From: Ascaris suum
Lineage: Eukaryota; Nematoda; Chromadorea; Rhabditida; Ascarididae
DNA: 64,000 bases
Assembly: GCA_013433145.1 (NCBI GenBank)
Contig: CM024173.1
Location: 12,048,322 to 12,112,321 of the forward strand
Reading direction: 5' to 3'
Shown: piece after piece, positions 25,601-37,234 of the stretch
How positions within the stretch are numbered: position 1 is the first letter of the stretch
How the letters are laid out: the number at the start of each line of letters is the position of its first letter
The notes under the pieces: model-generated
Told to the model about the DNA's origin: nothing
Seen by the model: only the letters and a program-made list of their open reading frames with translations
Databases searched by the model: none
Program-made: the position numbers and the translations under genes

Positions 25601-28600
25601 ACTCCAAACCGTTCACTAGTTTTCCGCTAATGTTTGCATCACTTGAGAGCAATACCCATTCACTTTCTCCGTCTCCATGCTCGTCAGAATAATCCATCAA
25701 GGCTGTGACGTCTACGTTGCCATTGGTCGTCTTCATGCATGAGGGAATAATATTCTCTTATGCGATGGATGTATTGATGCATTAAATAAAACAGCACTGA
25801 GTCCTTTTTTCAAATCACCCTTGACACCGCAGTAAGGCAATGAAATTTCTTGGCAGCGTCAGGAAATTTTGTATAACCAAATCCTCTCCCCCGCACTTCT
25901 CTAATGATAACCTTGACAGGATGACATCTGTCGCACCTCTCTACATTGATTCTGAATTCGTCTATTGCCTCATGACAAATATCTAATGTGTTCAAAATCC
26001 AACTGCCGTGTTGCGAGAACAGCAGGAGGCTTTTAATCAGGAAAATTCATAGCTTCCTCTGTTCCTATGAGGGTGAGCGAACATTTCCGCCTGTCCTCCT
26101 CGATTTCGCTCTCTTATTACGCTGTAGTAAACATATCAGGCACGATCGATCCTTTTTCGCTAAGCGTTCAGAAGGATTGAGCAACGAGCCCCGAAAACCT
26201 TCCTCAAAGCCGGTCACCGTATTGGCGATTGCTGGTGGCATTTCGGTAATCAGCTAAGAAATCACCATTGCATTCTAAGCTGTTCTGAAGCATTGGAGCA
26301 GAATTTGTTGCTTTATCAAATATGAAGGTGCTTGTTGTAACCCTGACAGCCGTGACGTGCAGAGGGAGCCCGAGTTGAACGTGAAGGGACACAGGGATAG
26401 TCGAAGTGATCTATTGGGGAGCACCACAGCTCCCAATAACGAGTAGAAACGTCGAGATGCGAAAGGTAACCAAGAAGAGCTGCCGATCCGAGAGCTGTCG
26501 AATGGAGAAGACTGAATCCGAAGGGCTGAAGTCCGACTTATATAGACCTCAGATATCGTCAGGGGCAGCATAAGAGCGCAAAGTCCATCAGTGACGTTAT
26601 GTGAAGAATAATGAAGGAGAACCGCCTATATGAGCAAAATGATCATTGCAATGTTAGAGCACACACAGATTTAGATCACAAGTAGATATCTTGGATTGGC
26701 TCTCCAGCGTCATACCCAAAAGAGCTACAATCGCCGTTCCACTATTATGGCATAACGAGTGGTAACAGCGGATTGGGGATGTTTTCTTTCAAGTAAAATT
26801 GCCCTCATCAGTCGACAGAGCGCATAAAAGATTAACTTTAGAGCGCAAATAGTTCCGAATTCATCATAACTTCTAAAAATAAACGTTATATCGAGTTATT
26901 CGCATGACATGAACTGCTTTCAAGTGGATTTTATGCGCATATTCCCTTATCTGTGGTCGTTCTTTCCCTAACACTTACTGTTGAGTTTATATATATAATA
27001 TCCTTTTGCACCTCAACGTAACGGTATTTCCACCCATGCAACAGTTATTTTCACATCGCGTTTTCAGTTTTCAATTCCTCCATCATAATGGGTCTTACGC
27101 TAAACATGATGCGTAGCAAAACTGATCACAGACGCAATTCTTTATATCTTGAAAGTTTAATAAGAAATCCAGATGTGGTAGGAAGATGGCACTCTACAAC
27201 CAGGTGAAAGCAATAAGGTTTCCAACAGTTTGACGTTTTGCTTTGCGGCCGAAATTCGATCCACTGGCCACTGCCATTAGTTGAGACGGGACTCAAAGGG
27301 TGTCGCGAACAAAAAAAAAGGGGAGAGAGATATAAATGAAAATTTCACCGCAAGTGAGGACGTAATCCTAGAAGGGAAGTGAAGCCGTCGTAGCGAAAGG
27401 AAGTGCCGCCGTCGTAGCGAAGAGAAGTGCCGTCGTCGTAGCGAAGAGAAGTGCCGTTGTCGTAGCGGAGCGAAGTCGTCGTAGCGCAGCGAAGTACCGT
27501 CGTCGGAGCGTAGGGACGGGCCGTGAAGTCAAGTCATGCCCCCTCTGTAGATCTGTTGCAAGCTTTTATCCAGTCGATTGCTCCGCCTTGTCGGCTATTC
27601 AGTCCATTCGTTTGAATGGCGCATTTTTTGCTAAGAGATAAGGCACCATTCATTTGAATGGCACATTTTTTGCTAAGGTGTGAGGCAGTGTGTCGTTTCG
27701 GAGGTGTGAGAGTTACAGTCGGTGACGCCATGTTGACCAGAGATGGATCAGCGGAAGCGTCATGAATGGAGATTCCGATGATACGCATCTCAATGGCGCC
27801 TTCGTTCTTTCCTTGCGCCATCATGAATCACCGATACTTCGCGATGATTCGCGACAAAGGGAAAGTGATTTGCTTCATAGATGACGAGAGAGAGGGAGCA
27901 CAAGGGCACCAGATTCAGAAGACTTGGAGAGGTCCGGTGAAGGTGTAGAGAGCCGAGGCAATAGTTTCAATGACGTTTTGATATTCTGTGCTTTATTTAG
28001 AGTTCCAGCAATGGTATCTGCATGGCTCTTTCAGCAGAATTCTCCGCCAATCAAAAGATGACTTCAAAGGGGAAGGGTCCTGACGAGAACCTGCTAAGAG
28101 GTTTTGGAAAGTCCCGTCAGAGATTCATTCAAAGAATGCAGTCACAGCAGTCCTCTACACATAACTTCTATAAAAGATCGAGTTTATTGCAGGCATAATT
28201 GTGTTTTGTACTGGCTTTGGCATCGTGATCTCGAAATTAGGCGAACGCGCCAGAATCCTCGTCGACTTTTTCGTCATCCTCGATGCTGTTATCATGCGAT
28301 GGGTGGAAGCGCTCATGTGGTTCGCATTTCTGTTACTTGCATTTTACTCTGAGAAGTAAAGAATAACTGCGGCCACGGTTCGTTGTATGGTCTGTGCAGT
28401 ATTTTGTCCTCAGAGCGATCAGCTGTTGCAGATTTTACCATAAGTGCATCCACTCCGACATGAATGAAGTATGGCTAGAATGGTGAAATTCCATCATCTG
28501 AATTAGTTAATATTAAAACTTAGGAGTCATATTTTGTTTTTTGTCACATTCTTCATAGCGGAAGCTTTCCTTTTATGAGGACGTGGTTTTTGCTTTTCGC

Positions 28601-31600
28601 AACTTCACAAACCTACCTTTTTCGGATGAAATAGAGCATGGGTGGATGCGAGGCGTAGGTGATTCGTGAACTGATGTAAAGGAGACATAAATGCAATACC
28701 GAAATAAGAAGAAGGGTGTACGACCGAGAAAAATGAATATATAGGTGGTAGTACGAAGAGGACATTATAAGTGCCTTCCTTTCTTTATTAGCCGTAACTT
28801 ATTCCTGCATCTCAAACAGGAATGTAGACAAGACCTGGGCTTCCGATAGTTCCTCGCCAGATAGCGATCGATTGAAAATCTCACACTAGGGGTAATACTG
28901 CGCTGTGCGAGGACTTCTGGGAGAATGTTCTGTTCACACAGCGTCTAGCAAATGCAATTTACGCCTTGAGTGCATGAAAATTTTTCTTCTGCAATAGAGC
29001 ATCGTCGTGACGTTACGTCTGTTTTTATGGATATATGAGATCTCTTGTGCTCAGAATGAAGATCATAGAATCACTACGGTGACAGGTGATGGATATAACG
29101 TAAACAGTGGATTGAGTTCCTATTATCAGTTCCACTGATACTCATCTCCCGCATAACTTAATAGAAATAGAAACGGTTATGTGCGGCTGAAGAAAAAAAA
29201 CATTTTGTTGGAGTTGTTTTTGGTTGGCTAGTTCCTCATGAAAACACATAACCACGCATTCCATCGTTCGATGTGTTGAGGTTAGTCAGTTTTAAAGTTA
29301 CCACGCCTAATTCCCTGATGCAGGTGACAGGGAAACAGTCGTAAATGATATGTGCTGAGGGTGGCTCTACCTCGCTATTGGGAAAAATACCTCAACGTTT
29401 TATAGACTGGTGCGTCAGATATACCTTCATGGTGAGCTTAGGTATACCCTGAGAAAGGAGGCCTGAGCGGCATGATGCTCTTAGACTTTGGCAAACTTTT
29501 CTGTTCCTAGTTTATGCATTCTTTCTTGTTTATTAAGCTCAGCCCTATGTTATAGTGGTGATGAACGTCAGTGCAGAGCTTCCGAAATGAAGAAATGGTT
29601 TTGTAATATCAAATTCAACGTCCCATTATTGTCTATTTCATTCCATTGTTTTCTCCAACCTAATATCACATGACGTACACCGAATACATTAAGCATTATC
29701 ATTGAACAGGTTTGCTCCTCTGGGTATAGTTTGCCTCATTACGGGCAACCTCCTTGAGCTGGAAGACTTGAGCGACACGGCACAGGTACTACTGATGTAT
29801 GCAATCACAGTTATCGGAGGTCTCGTCGTACACACGGTACTCGTTATGCCTGGACTATATTTTTTCATCACGAGAAAGAATCCCTTGCGAGTGGCAGAAG
29901 GCATGCTTCATGCTCTTGTCACCGCATTTGGTACAGGATCAAGGTACGTCTCTCATTCGTAATTCAAGGACCATGTACTTGTCAACACGCATGGTGGCTG
30001 TCTTATAATCTAGGCTCGGATTGTAATCCAGGTCCATTAGAGGTAAAGTTGGAATTTCCTATGAAGAGAATATTTTAATATTATTCGTTTCATTCAAAAT
30101 GAAGGCAGGTTTCGTTCAAAACTATCACAGACGATATACTCGACGATGGAAAAGATTAATTATATTTCCATCCAGTGGAACAAAATCATAGGTTTCGTAA
30201 ACGTGAGATTTATTTGTCGCACAAATGGAAAAGCTGTTAATCTTTTTCAGTGGTGCAGCATTACCGATTTCAATGCAATGTCTTGAAGAGAAATTGAAAG
30301 TTGATCGACGTGTAACGCGATTTGTACTTCCGCTTGGAACTACTATTAATATGGTGAGCATAAAATGTACAATATTCGGTATAATGACAAATCTCAAACA
30401 TTGTTTTTTTGACATTCATATGCCTAGGAGGAAAGACGTATGTTAAAGTAGATTCAGTTGTACTTTATTAGCGAGAGCGATTCGAAGAAAAGTACCAAAT
30501 AATTAGCGGAGAAAAATTGTCTTCGAGAAATCCAAAATTTCGAGAAGCATTCGAAAAAAAACAATCCAGCAAATTTCGAAATATCCAAATTCTGCTTGCC
30601 CCAAACGCATCCGAAATTTCATGGAAATAAAAATCACTAATTTTTCCCCATCTCGTGATCTTCCTTTCGAATAGCGAAAATTATATTGTCATTCTGTCAC
30701 CGACCACAGAAGAAAGCGAACATCAGCGTACCATCAGAGAGTCTTATATGTTCAAAACGCATTCTACGATGAAGCTAACGCTATGGAAACTCATAGTGCA
30801 TCACGCTATGGAAACTCATAGTGCCTTAACGAGCAACGCTCATAATTTAACGTGATTCAGGTAGAGTCACCTGCATCGTTAGCGTTACTGAAGGTTACCC
30901 AAATGTCGTAGTGCCTGTATAAAATGAAAAAGTTCCTTGAATTATTACCGCTCAGTTGGATATAGTCGTTGCTCATCATAATTTGCGAGTATTGACCAAT
31001 CTTCTCTGAGCACCTGTTGTGTTTTGGAATTGCCACTGACCAATCTAGCCAATGTGACGTTTTTTTAGCGAATGTGTTAGAAAATTAACGAGTGGACAGA
31101 ACAGTTTAGAGCAGGATGCTGTAGACAAGGAATGTGAGGAAAAGACAATATGGATTTTGCTCTGGACAGGTTATGGTTGATTAAGTCCATATGAGCCTGC
31201 CAATTCACACTGGCAATGAAAACAAATAGGCAACCAATACGCACGGCTTTTTTAAATTTTGCATGTCTGTGGGTTCATCTTACCATGGTCCAGCTCACGG
31301 TTTACTTCAGCAAAGAGTTTACAACGAGTTTGTTCGGATAACGTTGTTCGAGTCACACACTGAAACAAGATGGGTACATTTGCCCAGAACCTACATAGCA
31401 TCCTAAAGTGAAGACCACAGTATAGAAGTGTCTTAGTTGCTTATCTTTGTCCACAATACCGTTTGAACGTGAACGCGAAATTCAGCAGCGACTCTAACCA
31501 TCCCTTGAAAGGATCCTCTGGTTTATGCATCATACATTTTTTTAAATCATGATTTCATCAACTGAAGTGCAGAAAGGAAAAAATGCGATCGACTGGTATG

Positions 31601-34600
31601 GGGAACCTTAGGGCTTACCGTCAACGGCAAGGTTCTCGCTATAGTGCCATCACTTATATTGCGATTCCAAAACAACGTCTTAAGGGAATCGTTCGTAACT
31701 GTTGTACTTTTTGCAACTCCTGCGCAGAAATAGGCATAAGTTCCATTGCACATCTTGTGCACATGGTGAGAAGGTTTTAGCCGCCGTTTTTATTATAAAT
31801 CAGCAGAGCTTCTGAGTTACCGCATCGCTTTAAATGGCTTTGAACTGTGTGTTGGCACAACGACGGTCAGGTTGATTGCGATGTGTTCTCATGATGAAAC
31901 CTTTTGTTTTCTCAAACTGAGGCTGGAAAGCTCCTTGTGAGAGAAAGAAGATTTGTGCCTGGCAAGCGCCTTAAAAAGTACAGATGTAGTCACACCAGTC
32001 TTGATGAGGCATGTGTCGTCAACAAAACGATATTGCAGGTAGTATGCAGATGACAGAAAAGGAAACAGCAAGATCGCTGGTTTATCAGAACAAAGAATAA
32101 CACAATAAAGACTCACGATACACGTGGAATAAAACTTACAAGTAATGCAGGCCTGTCGCAACATCAACAATATGTAAGCAGTAAATAAAGCAGAGAAATT
32201 TATAACAAAACGACACGAAGTTGGAGGCAGGTTGTGCGACTTGAATGATATACGATACACCATGGGCGCTATAAAGCTGCTCTAAAATGAAGTTCCTGCA
32301 ACAATTATGGCAGTGTTTGAAATACGAAATTCCATACACTTATTTTACGAGAAATGAGATGTCAGACGATCGCGTTTGTGCCGACCGCCAGGTTATCTGA
32401 AGAAGATCAAATCACTACTGCCTAGCACTGCTGTTTACCGATGGTTACCGCAATTTGGTTTTCTTGAGCCGTTGATATTTGCTTCCTTATGCCCTTCACC
32501 TTCTCTGCTGGATTCGAAACTGCTCGAACTCTTCAGCAGTGAGTGAGATATGGCTGTGCTTAACAAACAAGCTGGTCTGATCTGAACAGGGCTCGTCACT
32601 TGCCCCCTCCTTTTCTCAACCAATGTGTATCAACCTCGTCGTTGGTTCGTGCCAAGTTTGCTTGCAAGCATGGGGGATACTTCTGAGCTTTGCGATCGCC
32701 CGACACCTCAAACTTGGGTAACTAAACTTTTAATGTTCTCTCAAGCAACATGCAAACGCGACGTAACTAAAAGGGAATACAAAAACATCATAAGACATGA
32801 CGGAGATGGCTGAGGTGGCTTTTTATCGATGCATTAATTAACGAGATGCGAATATATAATAAAGAGACCGCCAAGCGTCAATAATATTGACAACCAGCAA
32901 TGATGAGCAAGCTGAGAAAAAGGAATTCAGTAATACAACACGGAAGATGAAAGCATGCCGACAAAGCGCAAAAGTCTTGCACCTCCATACGAACAGCAAC
33001 GCCGTTTTATTGAAACGATATAGTCGCTATGGCAAGAGGTCAAATTACACAGTTTCGTGAGTTGCTGCGTTGAGACACATTTCACTTTCACGTTTCTAGC
33101 AGCTGGATAATTCCCTCGCGTGTCTTCGCGACAGCATGAACGTTTAAGTTTGCGAGACATATATGCGATGCGCTGGAATTATAATCAAACGATGAGATTA
33201 GGGCTGACTGATGAGCCACAGCCAAATAGAAGAAGTCATGCTGAAGACAAGGGAAGACTGGTATGAAGCACTGAGACACGCGCAACATTCAGGGTGCTTA
33301 GGTAGTACAGTTGGTGCTCAAAGCACTATGTGACATGGCAACGAATAAATCGACGTTGGCCAAGTTTTAGCCAGTGGAGGAACTTATTGGTGAGTATAGG
33401 TGGCCGTGACGTTGGAGATGCTGGATGAAAATGAAAACGATGGAACACTACTGTATCTCTAGCCGTGATAACGTTGAGAGGAGACCGAGTGGGACGCGAG
33501 GAGACACGGAGATAGTCGAAGTCGTTTATCGAGGGGCACCACAGCTCAAAAGACCAAACTGGAGAGGGCCGACGAACCAAGAAAGCTGCAGGTAGAGAGC
33601 CGTCGATGGAGAAGACTGAATCCGAGGGCTGAGGCCCGCCTTATATAGGTTTCAGGCAGATCAAAAGCACACAAGTCGATCGATGACATGGCGCGAAAGA
33701 TAATGCTATAAAAGCAAAATGGTCACCGTTACATCACGAAAGATATCTTGGGTTGGCTCTTTAACGCCACACCCAACAAACACTTTAATCGAGTCAAGTG
33801 TGTAAATCAGGGCTCTCAAATCAGTGTCGTCAATAACTTGTACTATTCCTTTAGTGAGGGAGGAATCGCCATGAATTCGCCCTAGGCGATACGTCGGACG
33901 CTTTTTTTCGATAGTATTTCATTTGTTGAAAGCATTAAAGGGATAGAAACGGAAATGAGAAAAGTATGTGAAAGTTAACGGAAGATTTTACAGGATGGGA
34001 AAAATCATCGCAACCCTTTAGCCGGCAGAGTTTAAAAAATGCCTATTTGAAGGATGGCAACGCGCTCTACGAGGCAGTCGCAGTAATTTTCATCGCTCAA
34101 CTCAACAATGTCTCACTTTCCATGGCAGAAGTTATCACAGTAAGGTAAGTTGTCATATACCTAGTCCCCAAAACCCTTATCTTTAACCCAGGTATAGAAT
34201 GCTAAACAACGCATAGCGGAGGGCGTCAACTAAAACGTCAGCGAGAGAGTATGTTGAAACACACCTGGCGACCCGTTCCGAAATTGCGGCTGTAGGCGAA
34301 ACGGCGGCTATCATAGACTTCCGTTTTTTGAAAGCAGAACCAGCAAATAGCGGTGAATAAATGCTGAGATATCTCTTAACTTAGGTAATTATATTAGGCA
34401 AATTTAGATTGAAGTCTGGAAAAAACTGATAAAGACGCAAAATTGCAACTCTTGTGATGCCTCCTCATCGTAAATTTACGCTAATTTTTCGTTGTTGATC
34501 ATTCATCAGAAGCCAAGCATGGTGTCGGAAATGAGGAAACGTTGGCTTTTTGTTTGCAAAAACATCGAAATTTGTCAGCAAAAACCTCGCTATATGTGCT

Positions 34601-37142
34601 TTTGGTGATACTCGTTTGCGCAATGTGACAGCAAAGTGCTTGCAGTTTGACTGCTACTATAGCATCGATAGGAATGGGCTCAGTACCAGCCGGATTGGTC
34701 AGCATTCTTCTAATTTTGAACACAATCGGACTTCCTGCTACCGACGTTCCGCTTTTGATCACTGTTGATTGGCTCATGTGAGTCTTACGCTATCTCTTAA
34801 GTTTTCTTCCATTCAAAATATTCCCGAGGAGATGCAAAATGGTGATGATTATTACTGCTTTTCGAATTCATCGTACATGCTGGATTTGCTTCCATGTTTC
34901 TGAAGACCTCGAGATCACAAAGAGGGTAAACGAGCGATTCTGAAGTTCCCATTTGCTGATACTTCTTGCCGCCACTGTTCACTGCCCATTCGTTCGTCCC
35001 ACCCAAGTTTAACCGTACTTCCAAACATAGATAACAATACCTCGTGCTTTATAGCTGCCGAACTCAGACGACGATATCTTTTAACTCGAATACCCTACGA
35101 TATCTACAGCAGCAGCTTCCTCCGCATTTGAGAACAGAGGCCGTTGGACCTCGACTCAGACGACGATTTAAATAGTTTCCCTCCCCAGGGGAACAAATTT
35201 GAACTGGAATTATGTTAACAATATTTCTCGACTTTCATGTTTCCTGAGCTATCAAAGAGCGCAGTACTGCATTTTGCTCGTCCATTATTACCGCTGCTAG
35301 TTATAGATAAATAATGAATGAGTTGTTGTATTAATGGCTTGTATTGCTGGACGAGATTTATGCAACATTTTCGTCTTTTACAGCGATCGTATACGAACAT
35401 CGGTTAATGTACTCGGTGACGGTTATGTAGCCGGAGCCGTCGCCCATTTATTGAAAGAACGATTAGAAAAATCGGATAAAATGAACGAATATCGCGCTGA
35501 AGTAAAAGAAGAGATTGGTAAGCAGTAGTTCACCCTATAATCAACAGGATATGGAGCCTCTTGACGAAAGCTTATAAATGCAAGCAATAAGGCAGATAAA
35601 TAGAATACGACGCGCTTCCTGTCTAAATCATTTGGCTTATCCTTGGATTTGTATCTTTGAATCCAAGCCTTTCCTGGTGTGTGCATAAATGCAGTCAGCT
35701 GAAGAATGAATAGGTGCAAGCAGCCGCAGCCGACTAATTGCCAACAGAAAAGGATGAATTATGGATCATGGTGAATCACTTGGCTTACTCCTGAACGCAT
35801 TTTCAAGATATAGCTTGTAAACCCATCGTCCTTCTTGTCACAACAACTTCCCATCACAAAGCGATTCTATTAAGTATTGTCGTTGCTTACGCTTGCCTAG
35901 GCGTCTTAACTGTGGGAACCGCTAAGTAAGGTCGCAGGAATTTGCCATTAAAATTCTGCTTTTTTTTCTTGTTCTTCAAATGGCTCTTGTAACGAAGACG
36001 AACAGTCGCTTGAATCAACACTCAAATCCGTCCGGTTCACGTGATACACACCATTTTGTTTTACCGATGCGAATTTGAAACTCTGCTGCTTGTAATAAAA
36101 ATGGAAGCAGCATAGAGTATACGTTCCATGAATTGAAGTTTAGCTGAGATCAGCAAAACGCAAGAAATTCTCCCATGACCATCGGGAGGAACCACTGTCG
36201 AAAAAGAGGTCACTTAGAAACGTTAACACAGAAGAAGTCCTATTAAGGCTACGAAAAACAGCGTGTGTAGTACCCCCGTTCTAAATGCGGCTGTTGAAGC
36301 ATTGCTTAATCATATACTCGCTCACGATTTGTCTTCAGTAGGTCAACGATTTGCCCAATAATTCCCAAGCGTTATTTACGGGTATTTCGTTTGTATATAG
36401 TCATCCGCATCCTTTCTCCTTCACATAATGAAACCTTGGTAGTCGGATGATCGAATGTATGCGGCTCCTAGATTCGTATTCAGCAAACTATTCAAAAAGG
36501 GATTGGGTTCTCACTACTACTATATCAATGTGTGAATTTGGGAAGGATCCATCGAATTCTGTAGGTTGTGGATGGAAAGATCGAACAGTAGAGTTTGAAG
36601 CAAAAGCCGGTCGATGTTTAGAGCGTTCCCTTGAATTACCCGTCACATTCGCACCTTTCGCAACCTCTCATAGAATACCGACCACGAGTATTCTCCCTCC
36701 TCAATGGCTGAAACTTTCTTCTATCTGCTCTCAATGTGTCTTTAAAAAATGACCGAACCACCTTCGTGAACTGAAATTTTTCTAGAGTTAGGCATTTGAG
36801 TGAGTGAACGAACAAGAACGTAGAGGACAGTCTAGGATTCTGTAGAAAAAAGATTGCAATATTCATTCTATTTCTTTTACTTAATCAGATATCCTATCTA
36901 AAACATATGTGATAATATTGATGAGAATAAAAAAGCGCTATTTAGAGCTTCTGAAATCAGCTGCAACAAGCCGACGATCTTCATTGAATTGGGTCGACGT
37001 AACATCACAAGCCGTATCTCCGAATAGATCGCGTATGAATTCAATCACCGTATTCAGTGATAATAAATTATCATGGCGGACCGCCTATAATTCGCCGAAA
37101 CAAAAACTAAATGTTCCATTGAACAGAGTACAAAATATATAA
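22626..37142 (+). CDS. glt: SLC1 excitatory amino-acid transporter (GLT type), 11 exons, 554 aa
   Basis: Exons: 22626-22839, 23129-23217, 24813-24934, 25288-25451, 28193-28319, 29710-29943, 30251-30353, 34053-34144, 34646-34777, 35384-35517, 36889-37142 (stop TAA); every junction is in phase. SLC1 proteins import glutamate/aspartate with sodium across the plasma membrane and clear transmitter. Visible landmarks: TM2/TM3 with IHPGDP, the loop FPENILQA, the TM5 segment ending VEALMW (residues about 233-238), hairpin 1 GTGSSGAALP (about 313-323), TM7 NMDGN (350-354), hairpin 2 [12 protein letters not shown], and TM8 DRIRTSVN, which keeps the arginine that marks acidic rather than neutral substrates. 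Departures from the EAAT core: GTSSSS is GTGSSG, NMDGT is NMDGN, and hairpin 2 is one residue shorter than SVPSAGL/GIPQAGL. The last exon encodes a cytosolic tail of about 84 residues rich in Ser, Arg and Asn, in no known domain. The donor of intron 5 (GTTCGC) is weak. Which of the nematode glt paralogues this is cannot be told by eye, so the symbol is family-level. Confidence 0.95.
22930..23085. repeat. (GT)n-rich microsatellite
   Basis: Interrupted GT repeats with TA and CG variants fill most of glt intron 1 (22840-23128). Long open frames here on both strands are artefacts of the dinucleotide repeat. Confidence 0.9.
23484..23494 (+). repeat. poly-G run, 11 G, in glt intron 2
   Basis: Pure G run inside a purine-rich stretch from about 23448 on the coding strand. 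Confidence 0.95.
26334..26720 (-). mobile_element. diverged third copy of the LTR-like element
   Basis: Shares with the two younger copies the order of blocks: GGACACAGGGATAGTCGAAGT-like, GCACCACAGCTC, GGAGAAGACTGAATCCG, ACTTATATAGACCT and the final TTGGATTGGCT...ATACCCAA. It has many substitutions and insertions and no clear target duplication, so it is old. It lies in glt intron 4. Confidence 0.6.
27381..27517. repeat. minisatellite, 24-bp unit, about 5 copies
   Basis: Degenerate repeats of GAAGTGCCGTCGTCGTAGCG plus GAGA run through glt intron 4. The unit is a multiple of three and GC-rich against an AT-rich background, but stops interrupt the frames, so coding is unlikely. Confidence 0.8.
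27605..27688. repeat. tandem duplication, 42-bp unit, two copies
   Basis: CATTCGTTTGAATGGCGCAT... and CATTCATTTGAATGGCACAT... follow each other exactly 42 bp apart with a few substitutions, inside glt intron 4. Confidence 0.85.
30779..30824. repeat. tandem duplication, 25-bp unit
   Basis: CGCTATGGAAACTCATAGTG occurs twice, 25 bp apart, in glt intron 7. Confidence 0.8.
32015..33132. repeat. 1.1-kb dispersed repeat, copy 2 (intron 7 of glt)
   Basis: Second copy of the element at 14913-16040, same orientation, about 90% or better identity by eye. It sits in the 3.7-kb intron between the glt exons ending at 30353 and starting at 34053. The right end diverges from copy 1 within about 30 bp after the shared ctagcagct motif. 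Confidence 0.85.
33449..33778 (-). mobile_element. solo-LTR-like element, 330 bp, with 5-bp target duplication
   Basis: Flanked by the direct repeat AACAC (33444-33448 and 33779-33783). On the minus strand it begins TGTTGGGTGTGGCG, carries a subterminal stem TTGGGT/ACCCAA and a TATA-like CCTATATAAGG (plus 33639-33649), then a pyrimidine-rich stretch, an LTR-like layout. A copy of 333 bp lies at 51318-51650 with its own 5-bp duplication. The far end (GATACAGTA) is not the usual CA, so LTR is an inference; a short non-autonomous element is the alternative. It sits in glt intron 7. Confidence 0.65.
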
Positions 37143-37228
37143 TGCGAAAAGTAGTTCATTTCTTCCGAAAATTCTTTTTTTCAAATATTCCTATTAAATA
37201 TTGCAAGTGAGCCTTTTCTCTTTTGTTA

Positions 37229-37234
37229 AATAAA
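37229..37234 (+). terminator. poly(A) signal AATAAA of the glt gene
   Basis: A canonical AATAAA lies 87 nt after the TAA stop, at a spacing normal for a short nematode 3' UTR. It is the first such hexamer after the stop. Confidence 0.6.
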
